DNA of 6,270 bases from PALSA-505 sp035308365 (GCA_035308365.1 DATGGU010000131.1:1-6270), one strand, 5' to 3'; numbered from the stretch's first letter, positions 1-5,698 are shown. The notes: generated from the sequence alone by a model not told the origin. Program-made: numbers and translations.

Positions 1-66
1 GGCCGAGGGCCGGACCTCGCGGCGCCGGGCTGACATAGCTCGTTCGGTGCTGGGTGGCGCAGGTCG

Positions 67-104
67 TTCGGCGTCACCTCGGAGTTTCGGCGTCACCTCG
101 GAGT
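67..104. repeat. Perfect 19-bp tandem duplication
   Basis: TTCGGCGTCACCTCGGAGT occurs at 67-85 and again, without any gap, at 86-104. The copies are identical. It looks like a simple slippage duplication in non-coding DNA. No function is evident. Confidence 0.9.
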
Positions 105-315
105 GGGTGGGCTCCAATGCGGTATTGCCACCTCCGGTAGCCTTGGTACTGCCGTGCGCGTCTCGGCTGCGGGACGTGCCCTGGCACCGCAGTGGCCTCG
201 GTAATTCGGATGACATTGGCCGTACGGGAATAGTGGTCAGGTGCGCGGCCCGGTGCTCGTGGCTTGTGACGATCAAGGGCGACGGCGGGACGGGCCAGTC
301 ATGACCGGCGGCGTC

Positions 316-356
316 GGCCCACTCACTTGGCGGGCGGCCAATCACTTCTGTGGGCC
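316..356. repeat. Nested inverted repeat / hairpin
   Basis: The outer arms GGCCCAC (316-322) and GTGGGCC (350-356) are exact reverse complements. Nested inside them are TTGGC (327-331) and GCCAA (337-341), with loop GGGCG. It could be an RNA hairpin or a protein-binding palindrome. No gene end lies just upstream and no T-run follows, so I do not call it a terminator. Confidence 0.5.
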
Positions 357-499
357 ACGTCACAAACCAGGCGGCGTCCTGCGGTCACCTCTCGCGCCGG
401 AACCATAAAACAGCAGCTCAGCGCCGGTCTGGCCGGGCGCGGTGGGGTAGCTGGAGACCGTCACAATGCCGTCCAGATGGCCCGGTGGGACACAGATCT

Positions 500-534
500 C
501 CGAATCAGGTCAACTTTTCCCGAATCAGTTGAAC
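500..534 (+). promoter_or_regulatory. Tandem 15-bp direct repeat, 20-bp period, candidate operator
   Basis: CCGAATCAGGTCAAC (500-514) and CCGAATCAGTTGAAC (520-534) match at 13 of 15 positions, and their starts are 20 bp apart, about two helical turns. Repeats phased like this upstream of a promoter are typical of binding sites for a dimeric or cooperative regulator. They lie about 100 bp before the lipoprotein start and run into the GAAC of a possible ECF -35 element. The repeat is seen directly. The operator role is inference. Confidence 0.45.
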
Positions 535-591
535 GGTTACGCAAGGCGATACGTGGTCTGGTTGTACGCCACGTTGGGTGCAGCACACAAT
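531..591 (+). promoter_or_regulatory. Candidate promoter(s) for the lipoprotein gene
   Basis: Two alternatives are visible. The first is ECF-sigma-like: GAAC at 531-534 and CGT at 551-553, separated by 16 nt, resembling the GAAC/CGT pattern of many extracytoplasmic-function sigma promoters. The second is housekeeping-like: TTGTAC at 562-567, an 18-nt spacer, and CACAAT at 586-591 (4 of 6 to TATAAT), which would put transcription start near 598. An inverted repeat ACGTGG (551-556) / CCACGT (569-574) overlaps both. I cannot choose between them without mapped transcript ends. Confidence 0.3.
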
Positions 592-621
592 ACGTGCCAC
601 GCGTACACCTCTTCTTGTGTG
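584..621. promoter_or_regulatory. Inverted repeat CACACAA/TTGTGTG before the RBS
   Basis: CACACAA (584-590) and TTGTGTG (615-621) are perfect reverse complements separated by 24 nt. The right arm ends four bases before the GGAG ribosome binding site at 625-628. As DNA it could be a regulator site. If transcription starts upstream (ECF-type promoter), it could be an RNA stem beside the RBS. Role inferred from position only. Confidence 0.35.
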
Positions 622-634
622 AATGGAGATCACG

Positions 635-1180
635 ATGTCTAACCGATGGTGGGTCACGACGGTCTTCGCAGCCGGAATGCTCACCGTTGCGGCCTGTGGA
701 AGCTCGCCGAGTGGAGGATCCGGAGGCTCATCCAGTTCCCCCTCGGCCTCCGCCCCGTCGTCCTCAGCAAACGCTGCCAGTGCGGGCACTGTAGTGAAGA
801 CGGCGAAGATAGGCGGCGCGACGGTGCTGACCAATTCGAAGGGCTTCGCGCTCTATTGGTTCGCTCCGGACACCCCGACCACGTCCAAGTGCAACGGCTC
901 GTGCGCCCAGTTCTGGCCGCCGCTGCCGGGCCCGGTGACCGGGAGCGGCATCATGGGCACCTTCGGCACGATCACACGGTCCGACGGATCGAAGCAGGCC
1001 ACCTTCGACGGGCACCCGCTCTACACCTACAAGGGTGACACCAAGCCCGGCGAGGCGACCGGCAACGGCCTGAACATTTCGGGCGGCGTCTGGCACGAGG
1101 TTACTGAGTCCGGCGGCGGCGGAGGTTCCCCCGCGCCCAGCTCATCCTCCAGCTCCAGCGCCGGCGGCTACGGGTACTGA
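635..1180 (+). CDS. Secreted lipoprotein with COG4315/PF03640 repeat domain
   Basis: A predicted 181-residue lipoprotein on the outer face of the membrane; its family has no established biochemical function. Residues 1-21 form a lipoprotein signal: an Arg near the N-terminus, a hydrophobic stretch, and a V-A-A-C lipobox with Cys21 as the lipidated residue. Residues 22-50 are a Ser/Gly/Ala linker. The globular part, about 58-158, has the family motif Y-x-[FWY]-x-x-D twice: Y74/F76/D79 and Y130/Y132/D135. It also has a CxxxC pair (C86, C90) followed by WPP. The tail (159-181) is Gly/Ser-rich and ends GGYGY. I chose the ATG at 635 because GGAG at 625-628 sits six bases ahead; an in-frame ATG at 623 overlaps that RBS. 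The next gene encodes a paralogous domain on a different anchor. Family assignment is confident; any role in redox, metal or stress biology would be a guess. Confidence 0.9.
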   Translation: MSNRWWVTTVFAAGMLTVAACGSSPSGGSGGSSSSPSASAPSSSANAASAGTVVKTAKIGGATVLTNSKGFALYWFAPDTPTTSKCNGSCAQFWPPLPGPVTGSGIMGTFGTITRSDGSKQATFDGHPLYTYKGDTKPGEATGNGLNISGGVWHEVTESGGGGGSPAPSSSSSSSAGGYGY

Positions 1181-1198
1181 GTACCCAACCCCATGAGC

Positions 1199-1237
1199 TG
1201 CGGGAACGGCCGTTCCGACCCAACGGCCGTTCTCGCA
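1199..1237 (+). terminator. 16-bp hairpin after the lipoprotein gene
   Basis: 1199-1214 pairs with 1222-1237 over 16 bp (one G-T wobble) around the 7-nt loop CCGACCC. Each arm contains AACGGCCGTT, itself a palindrome. It begins 18 bases after the stop codon. No T-run follows, as is common for actinobacterial terminators. A terminator is the simplest reading; an operator made of two AACGGCCGTT palindromes 17 bp apart is the alternative. Confidence 0.65.
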
Positions 1238-1259
1238 CCCCTCGGCGGCGGCCGCTGAA

Positions 1260-1325
1260 GCCCTGGCCGGCCACTGGCCGCCGCCGCTGGCGCCAGGGCA
1301 GCGTGAGCCCTCCCGCTGCCCTGGC
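1260..1325 (+). terminator. 12-bp hairpin with a competing alternative arm
   Basis: GCCAGGGCAGCG (1292-1303) pairs perfectly with CGCTGCCCTGGC (1314-1325) around a 10-nt loop. The same left arm could instead pair with an upstream copy of GCCCTGGC at 1260-1267 (8 bp), so two folds exclude each other. It lies 100 nt before the membrane-protein start, with no T-run after it. It may be a second terminator, or a structured leader if transcription of the downstream gene starts before it. Confidence 0.45.
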
Positions 1326-1352
1326 CCGCCAGCACCCAGCAGGACAGCACAA

Positions 1353-1378
1353 CGTAACCCGCGTAACTACTTGGTAAG
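1353..1378 (+). promoter_or_regulatory. CGTAAC direct repeats upstream of the membrane-protein gene
   Basis: CGTAAC occurs at 1353-1358 and 1362-1367, with a degenerate third copy GGTAAG at 1373-1378. A reverse-oriented match, GGTTACG at 535-541, lies in the promoter region of the lipoprotein gene. A shared regulator of the two paralogues would explain this, but the motif is short and could arise by chance. I could not identify a convincing -35/-10 pair here. Confidence 0.25.
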
Positions 1379-1425
1379 CGCAACCGATGACCAGACCCAG
1401 CAGCACAGCACAAGGGGGCAGGACG

Positions 1426-2325
1426 ATGACACCAGCGACGCGCACCATGGCAGGCCAGGCGCCACCTCGGGCACTTACCTGGCGGACGATCGTGCCGCAG
1501 GCGCTGGGGCCAGGACTGCTGATCGCCAGCGGAGCGATCCACCTCGACCTCTACCTGACCGGCTACCGGACCATCCCCACGATCGGCTGGCTCTTCCTGC
1601 TGCAGATCATCGCCGCGTTCGCGCTCGGCCTCGCGGCCGGTGCCATGCGGTTCCTCGACCCTGCCGCCGGCCCGCGTACCCGGCTGGTTGCCGCGATGGG
1701 GGCCGGGTTCGCCCTCTCCACCCTGGGCGGCTACATCCTGTCGGTATGGATCGGCCTGTTCGGGTTCAAGGAGGTCCGCACCACCGCCGGGATCGTCGCC
1801 GGGCTGCTCGAGGTCGCCGCATTCGCGGCCCTGGCCGCGCTCGCCCTGGCCCCGGAGGGCCCGGCCCTGGTACCCGCCGCGCTGACCAGGATGGCCGCAA
1901 TGGCCACCGGCGGGCTCATCGTCGTCGCCCTGGTGCTGTTCGGCGTCTCCGTCGCCGGAGCAGGCAGCGGCGGCGGAACGGCAGCCACCCACGCCAGCCT
2001 GGGGACCACGACCATCAATGGTGTCAAGGTGCTGACCAACGCCAACGGCCGCACGCTGTACTCATTCGCCCCCGACACGGCTACGACTTCGAAATGCTAC
2101 GGGAGCTGCGCCGCCTACTGGCCGCCGGTGACCGGCAAGCCCACGGCGGGCCCCGGCGTGACCGGCACGCTCGGCACCATCCACCGGACCGACGGATCCA
2201 CGCAGGTCACCTACGACGGGCACCCGCTGTACAGCTACATTGGCGACTCGGCGCCCGGCCAGGACAGGGGCAACAACCTCAACCTGAACGGCGGCCTCTG
2301 GCGCATCGTCCCGGCATCCGGGTGA
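1426..2325 (+). CDS. Five-pass membrane protein with C-terminal COG4315 domain
   Basis: A predicted 299-residue integral membrane protein of unknown function. Hydrophobic segments lie at about 23-44, 52-72, 86-110, 119-142 and 157-178. With the N-terminus inside, five passes put the C-terminus outside, where a COG4315 domain belongs. That domain (about 194-297) has Y212/F214/D217 and Y269/Y271/D274 as the two Yx[FWY]xxD motifs, plus a CxxxC pair (C224, C228) and WPP. By hand alignment about 60 of 98 positions match the lipoprotein encoded just upstream, so they are duplicates with different anchors. Residues 36-60 (GAIHLDLYLTGYRTIP, then a Trp and LFLLQ) carry His39 and two Tyr in or next to the first membrane segment. 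The start at 1426 is preceded by AAGGGGG at 1412-1418 (seven-base spacing); an in-frame ATG at 1387 has no comparable RBS. Two hairpins separate it from the lipoprotein gene, so it may have its own promoter. Confidence 0.88.
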   Translation: MTPATRTMAGQAPPRALTWRTIVPQALGPGLLIASGAIHLDLYLTGYRTIPTIGWLFLLQIIAAFALGLAAGAMRFLDPAAGPRTRLVAAMGAGFALSTLGGYILSVWIGLFGFKEVRTTAGIVAGLLEVAAFAALAALALAPEGPALVPAALTRMAAMATGGLIVVALVLFGVSVAGAGSGGGTAATHASLGTTTINGVKVLTNANGRTLYSFAPDTATTSKCYGSCAAYWPPVTGKPTAGPGVTGTLGTIHRTDGSTQVTYDGHPLYSYIGDSAPGQDRGNNLNLNGGLWRIVPASG

Positions 2326-2355
2326 CCGGCCGAACGAGACCGCACGGCTCCAAGA

Positions 2356-2390
2356 CGGAGCTGGCCCGGCGCCCAGCCGGGCCAGCTCCG
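2356..2390 (+). terminator. Perfect 15-bp terminator hairpin
   Basis: CGGAGCTGGCCCGGC (2356-2370) pairs without mismatch with 2376-2390 around the 5-nt loop GCCCA. It starts 31 bases after the stop of the membrane-protein gene and ends just before the presumed leuS promoter. There is no T-run, but the stem is very stable. It probably isolates leuS from upstream transcription. Confidence 0.75.
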
Positions 2391-2418
2391 CGAATACCGG
2401 AAGCCACCAGGCCACTAC

Positions 2419-2436
2419 TGCGATAACCTTGATGAC
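2419..2436 (+). promoter_or_regulatory. Candidate -10 region of leuS transcript
   Basis: TGC GATAAC at 2419-2427 resembles an extended -10 element (TGn plus GATAAC, 4 of 6 to TATAAT). The overlapping TAACCT at 2424-2429 fits the TAnnnT actinobacterial -10. Either places transcription start at about 2434-2436, immediately before the leader-peptide ATG at 2437. No good -35 is visible at 2400-2406. The position between a strong terminator and a leader ORF supports the call. Confidence 0.5.
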
Positions 2437-2475
2437 ATGGGAGCCACCTGGCTGCTTCTTAGGATGCCGCGCTGA
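2437..2475 (+). CDS. Leucine leader peptide of the leuS attenuator
   Basis: A 12-codon ORF encodes MGATWLLLRMPR and stops at TGA 2473-2475. Three consecutive Leu codons, CTG CTT CTT (2452-2460), make it a sensor of charged leucyl-tRNA: ribosomes would stall there when Leu-tRNA is scarce. That is when more leucyl-tRNA synthetase, encoded 78 bases downstream, would be useful. No Shine-Dalgarno sequence precedes the ATG, but the predicted transcription start lies 0-3 nt before it, so it is probably read from a leaderless mRNA. CTT is unusual here; by eye I found no in-frame CTT in leuS. Leader-peptide attenuation is established for amino-acid biosynthesis operons. Its use here is inferred from the sequence. 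Confidence 0.75.
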   Translation: MGATWLLLRMPR

Positions 2476-2494
2476 CGACCCGAGTCAGCGTGGC
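2466..2494 (+). promoter_or_regulatory. Attenuator hairpin overlapping the leader stop codon
   Basis: GCCGCGCTGAC (2466-2476) pairs with GTCAGCGTGGC (2484-2494): 11 bp with one G-T pair and a 7-nt loop, GACCCGA. The left arm contains the last codons and stop of the leader peptide. A ribosome that finishes the peptide would open this stem, while one stalled at the first Leu codon (2452) would leave it free to form. It directly abuts the terminator stem. Adding T2465-A2495 and GG 2462-2463 with CC 2497-2498 would make it compete with the terminator base. Confidence 0.65.
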
Positions 2495-2520
2495 AACCCC
2501 TCGTGCACGAGGGGTTTTTT
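2495..2520 (+). terminator. Intrinsic terminator of the leuS attenuator
   Basis: CCCCTCG (2497-2503) pairs perfectly with CGAGGGG (2508-2514) around a TGCA tetraloop. AA at 2495-2496 can extend the stem against the first two T residues, and six T residues follow (2515-2520). It lies between the leader ORF and the leuS ATG, so unconditional termination would silence leuS. That position marks it as conditional. It is the only U-tract terminator I found in the window. Confidence 0.85.
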
Positions 2521-2552
2521 GTTGGGACCAAGCCGATCGTGGTGAGAACCTC

Positions 2553-5552
2553 ATGACCGAGACCGCCAGTCACCCAGCGCAGGGCGAAGGCACTGGCACA
2601 GCGCCAAACCCGGGCGCCACTTCCGCCGGCGCCGCGCCAGCGAGCGACCAGCCGCCGTTCCGGTATGACGCGCGCCTCGCGGGCGAGATCGAGCAGCACT
2701 GGCAGGAGTACTGGCGGACCGCCGGAACCTTCCACACGCCGAACCCCTCGGGCACCCTGTCCGAAGGCTTCGAGCGGGTGGTGAACCTGCCCAAGTTCTT
2801 CGTCATGGACATGTTCCCGTACCCCAGTGGCGCGGGCCTGCACATCGGCCACCCGCTGGGTTACATCGGCACCGACGTCTACGCCCGCTTCAAGCGGATG
2901 ACCGGGCACAACGTGCTGCACCCGTTCGGCTATGACGCGTTCGGCCTGCCGGCCGAGCAGTATGCCATCGACACCGGGCAGCATCCGGCGATCACCACCC
3001 ACCACAACATCGCGAACATGCGGCGCCAGCTGAGCAGGCTGGGCCTGGGCCACGACGAGCGCCGCGAGTTCGCGACCACCGACGTGCGCTACTACAAGTG
3101 GACGCAGTGGATCTTCCTGAAGATCTTCAACAGCTGGTTCGACACGACGGCCCAGCGCGCCCGGCCGATCGACGAGCTGATCGCCGAGTTCGAGCAGGGC
3201 CGCAGGCAGCCGGTCAGCAACGCCAACCCGGACAACAGGCCCTGGGCCGAGCTGACCGAACTGGAACGGCGGAAGGTGGTCGATAGCTACCGCCTGGCCT
3301 ACAACGCCGTGGAGATGGTCAACTGGTGCCCCGGGCTGGGCACGGTGCTGGCCAACGAGGAGATCACCGCCGACGGCCGCAGCGACGTCGGCAACTACCC
3401 GGTGTACCGGCGGCCGATGCGCCAGTGGATGCTGCGGATCACCGCCTACGCCGAGCGGCTGCTGAGCGACCTGGACCCGCTGGACTGGCCGGAGTCGATC
3501 AAGACCATGCAGCGGAACTGGATCGGGCCGAGCGACGGGGCCAGCATCGAGTTCCTGGTCGCCGGGTCGCAGGCGACGATCCGGGTGTACACCACCCGGC
3601 CCGACACGCTGGCCGGCGCGACCTACATGGTGCTGGCGCCCGAACACCCGCTGGTGGACGAGCTGGTCTCAGGAAGACCCTGGCCCGAGGGCACGCCGCT
3701 GGCCTGGCGCTACCCCGACGGCGGCAAGACCGGCACCCCGGCCGAAGCGGTCCAGGCCTACCGGGAGGCGTCCGCGCGGCTGACCGACCGGCAGCGAGCC
3801 GAGGAAGGCTACGACAAGACCGGCGTCTTCACCGGCGCCTACGCGATCAACCCGATGACCGGTGAGCCGCTGCCGGTGTTCATCGCCGACTACGTGCTGA
3901 TGGGTTACGGCACCGGCGCGATCATGGCGGTGCCCGCGCACGACGAGCGGGACCTGGCGTTCGCCCAGCTGTTCGGCCTGCCGGTCCGCGCGGTCCTGCG
4001 GCCGGCCGCCGAGTGGTTCACCCGCCATGGGACCAGCCCGGACACTCCCCCGGCCCAGTGGCCCGAGGCCTACGTGGGCGAGGTCGGCTATCTGGACCTG
4101 AACGTGGCGGGCCTGGACCTGACCGGCTTGGACAAGACGGCGGCCATCGAGGCCTCCATCCGCTGGCTGGCCGACCGTGGTGCGGGACATTACGAGCGGT
4201 CCTACCGGCTGCGGGACTGGCTGTTCTCCCGGCAGCGATACTGGGGCGAGCCGTTCCCGATCGTGTACGACGAGGAAGGCATGCCGGTCGCGCTGCCCGA
4301 CGAACTGCTGCCGGTCGCGCTGCCGGAGATGACCGAGTTCCGGCCCGAGCCACAGCAGGACGAGTCCAGCGACCCGGTCCCGCCGCTGGCCAGAGCGGCG
4401 GACTGGGTCAACGTCGAGCTGGACCTGGGTGATGGCCCGCGCCGGTACCGGCGCGAGCTGAACACCATGCCGCAGTGGGCCGGCTCCTGCTGGTACTACC
4501 TGCGCTACCTGGACCCGGTCAACGACGAACGGCTGGTCGACCCCGTCATCGAGCGCTACTGGATGGTGCCCCAGGACGCCGGGCCCGGCGACGGCGGCGT
4601 GGACCTGTACGTCGGCGGTGTCGAACATGCGGTGCTGCACCTGCTGTACGCCCGGTTCTGGCACAAGGTGCTCTACGACCTGGGCTATGTCTCGACCCGC
4701 GAGCCGTTTAGGCGCCTGTTCAACCAGGGTTACATCACCGCCACCGCCTACCTGGACGAACGCGGAATGTACGTCCCGGCCGCCGACGTCAAAAGGACCC
4801 CCGACGGAGGGTATGAATACAAGGGCGAACCGGTGTCACCACGGGCCGGCAAGATGGGCAAGAGCCTGAAGAACGTGATCACGCCCGATGACATCTACAC
4901 CGCCTACGGCGCGGACACGCTGCGCCTGTACGAGATGGCCATGGGCCCGCTAGATGTTGACCGGCCCTGGCAGACCGACGACATGGTCGGTGTTTACCGG
5001 TTCCTGCAGCGGCTGTGGCGCAACATCGTCGACGAGCAGACCGGCGAGCTGCTGGTCGCTGACAAGCCGATGGACGAGGACACCGAACGCCTGCTGCACC
5101 GCACCATCAAGATCGTCCGGCGCGACTTCGGCGAGCTGCGGTTCAACACGGCCATCGCCCGGCTGACCGAGCTGAACACCCACGCCAGCCGGGTAGCCTC
5201 CAGGGACGGAGTGCTGGCCAGGACCGTCGCCGAGCCGCTGGTCCTGATGGTCGCCCCGCTGGCACCACATATCGCCGAGACCCTGTGGGCGCGGATGGGC
5301 CACACCGAGTCGCTGGCCTATGAGCCGTTCCCGGAGTTCGACGAGTCGCTGGCCACCGAACGCTCGGTCGTCATGCCGGTCCAGATCAACGGCAAGCGGC
5401 GCTTCCAGATCGAGGTGGCGGCCGACGCCGGCGAGGACGTCATCCGCGAGCAGCTGACCGCCAGCCCGGAGTACACCAAGCACACCGAGGGCCTGACCGT
5501 TCAGCGCACGGTCATAGTCCCCGGCCGCATCGTCAACATCGTGGCCCGCTGA
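2553..5552 (+). CDS. leuS: Leucyl-tRNA synthetase
   Basis: Cytoplasmic class I aminoacyl-tRNA synthetase that charges tRNA-Leu with leucine using ATP and hydrolyses mischarged tRNA. The 999-residue protein is complete. Residues 1-35 are a low-complexity Ala/Gly/Pro/Thr extension. The catalytic core has PYPSGAGLHIGH (89-100, with HIGH at 97-100), NWCPGLGTVLANEE (257-270), the conserved GSCWYYLRYLDP (644-655), the GGVEH...ARFWHK block (688-705) and KMGKS (767-771), a variant of KMSKS. The CP1 editing domain is inserted at about 328-525, with TTRPDT (347-352; T352 corresponds to E. coli T252) and VPAHDERD (460-467, with the editing Asp at 464). The anticodon-binding helices follow at about 800-935 and the C-terminal domain ends VPGRIVNIVAR. 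The start is ATG 2553, with GGTGAG at 2541-2546 six bases ahead. The frame is open further back to 2490, but that part runs through the terminator and is not coding. Expression is probably set by the leucine attenuator just upstream. Confidence 0.98.
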   Translation: MTETASHPAQGEGTGTAPNPGATSAGAAPASDQPPFRYDARLAGEIEQHWQEYWRTAGTFHTPNPSGTLSEGFERVVNLPKFFVMDMFPYPSGAGLHIGHPLGYIGTDVYARFKRMTGHNVLHPFGYDAFGLPAEQYAIDTGQHPAITTHHNIANMRRQLSRLGLGHDERREFATTDVRYYKWTQWIFLKIFNSWFDTTAQRARPIDELIAEFEQGRRQPVSNANPDNRPWAELTELERRKVVDSYRLAYNAVEMVNWCPGLGTVLANEEITADGRSDVGNYPVYRRPMRQWMLRITAYAERLLSDLDPLDWPESIKTMQRNWIGPSDGASIEFLVAGSQATIRVYTTRPDTLAGATYMVLAPEHPLVDELVSGRPWPEGTPLAWRYPDGGKTGTPAEAVQAYREASARLTDRQRAEEGYDKTGVFTGAYAINPMTGEPLPVFIADYVLMGYGTGAIMAVPAHDERDLAFAQLFGLPVRAVLRPAAEWFTRHGTSPDTPPAQWPEAYVGEVGYLDLNVAGLDLTGLDKTAAIEASIRWLADRGAGHYERSYRLRDWLFSRQRYWGEPFPIVYDEEGMPVALPDELLPVALPEMTEFRPEPQQDESSDPVPPLARAADWVNVELDLGDGPRRYRRELNTMPQWAGSCWYYLRYLDPVNDERLVDPVIERYWMVPQDAGPGDGGVDLYVGGVEHAVLHLLYARFWHKVLYDLGYVSTREPFRRLFNQGYITATAYLDERGMYVPAADVKRTPDGGYEYKGEPVSPRAGKMGKSLKNVITPDDIYTAYGADTLRLYEMAMGPLDVDRPWQTDDMVGVYRFLQRLWRNIVDEQTGELLVADKPMDEDTERLLHRTIKIVRRDFGELRFNTAIARLTELNTHASRVASRDGVLARTVAEPLVLMVAPLAPHIAETLWARMGHTESLAYEPFPEFDESLATERSVVMPVQINGKRRFQIEVAADAGEDVIREQLTASPEYTKHTEGLTVQRTVIVPGRIVNIVAR

Positions 5553-5698
5553 GACTCCAGCGTGTCGGCCGAGGAGGACCAGTCTTTCGTTGAGACCGTC
5601 TCCGGTTAGCCCGATGAGTGAGGCGCACCGAGATCTGGACCGTCCCGGGCGGTGCCGGTTGCGCCAGAAAACCGAGGCCATCGGGCATCATCCAAGCC

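Larger units (their letters stand above)
1..634. other. Gene-poor region upstream of the lipoprotein gene
   Basis: I see no convincing coding region here. The plus-strand frame open from 2 to 304 lacks the strong third-position G/C bias of the real genes in this window, has no plausible ribosome binding site, and encodes nothing recognisable. What the stretch does hold is a 19-bp tandem duplication at 67-104, a nested inverted repeat at 316-356, a 15-bp near-direct repeat at 500-534 and candidate promoter elements between 531 and 591. On the minus strand, 363-509 is open with coding-like composition but has no start, and may be a decayed gene fragment. Much of the region may be relic sequence. 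Confidence 0.6.

Noticed and set aside
1..33. C-terminal end of an upstream gene (frame 1, GRGPDLAAPG then TGA 31-33)
   Set aside because: Third positions are G/C-rich, so it is possible, but ten codons are too few to support a call.
47..304. 85-codon ORF in the upstream region
   Set aside because: It has weak third-position bias, contains the 19-bp duplication, lacks an RBS, and gives no recognisable protein.
1371..2426. 351-codon Arg/Pro-rich frame over the membrane-protein gene
   Set aside because: Its composition is typical of a frame-shifted shadow; the frame starting at 1426 has an RBS, membrane helices and a recognisable domain.
2461..2520. T-box riboswitch for leuS
   Set aside because: There is no long structured leader or specifier stem. 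The whole leader is about 115 nt with a Leu-rich ORF, which fits leader-peptide attenuation better.
2490..2552. Upstream extension of leuS from GTG 2490
   Set aside because: It would translate the attenuator hairpin and T-run; ATG 2553 has a well-placed GGTGAG, and the extension is not typical of the family.
2415..3647. 410-codon minus-strand ORF over leuS, and similar long antisense frames at 3669-4664 and 4950-5681
   Set aside because: These are antisense shadows of a high-GC gene; the plus-strand product is unmistakably LeuRS.
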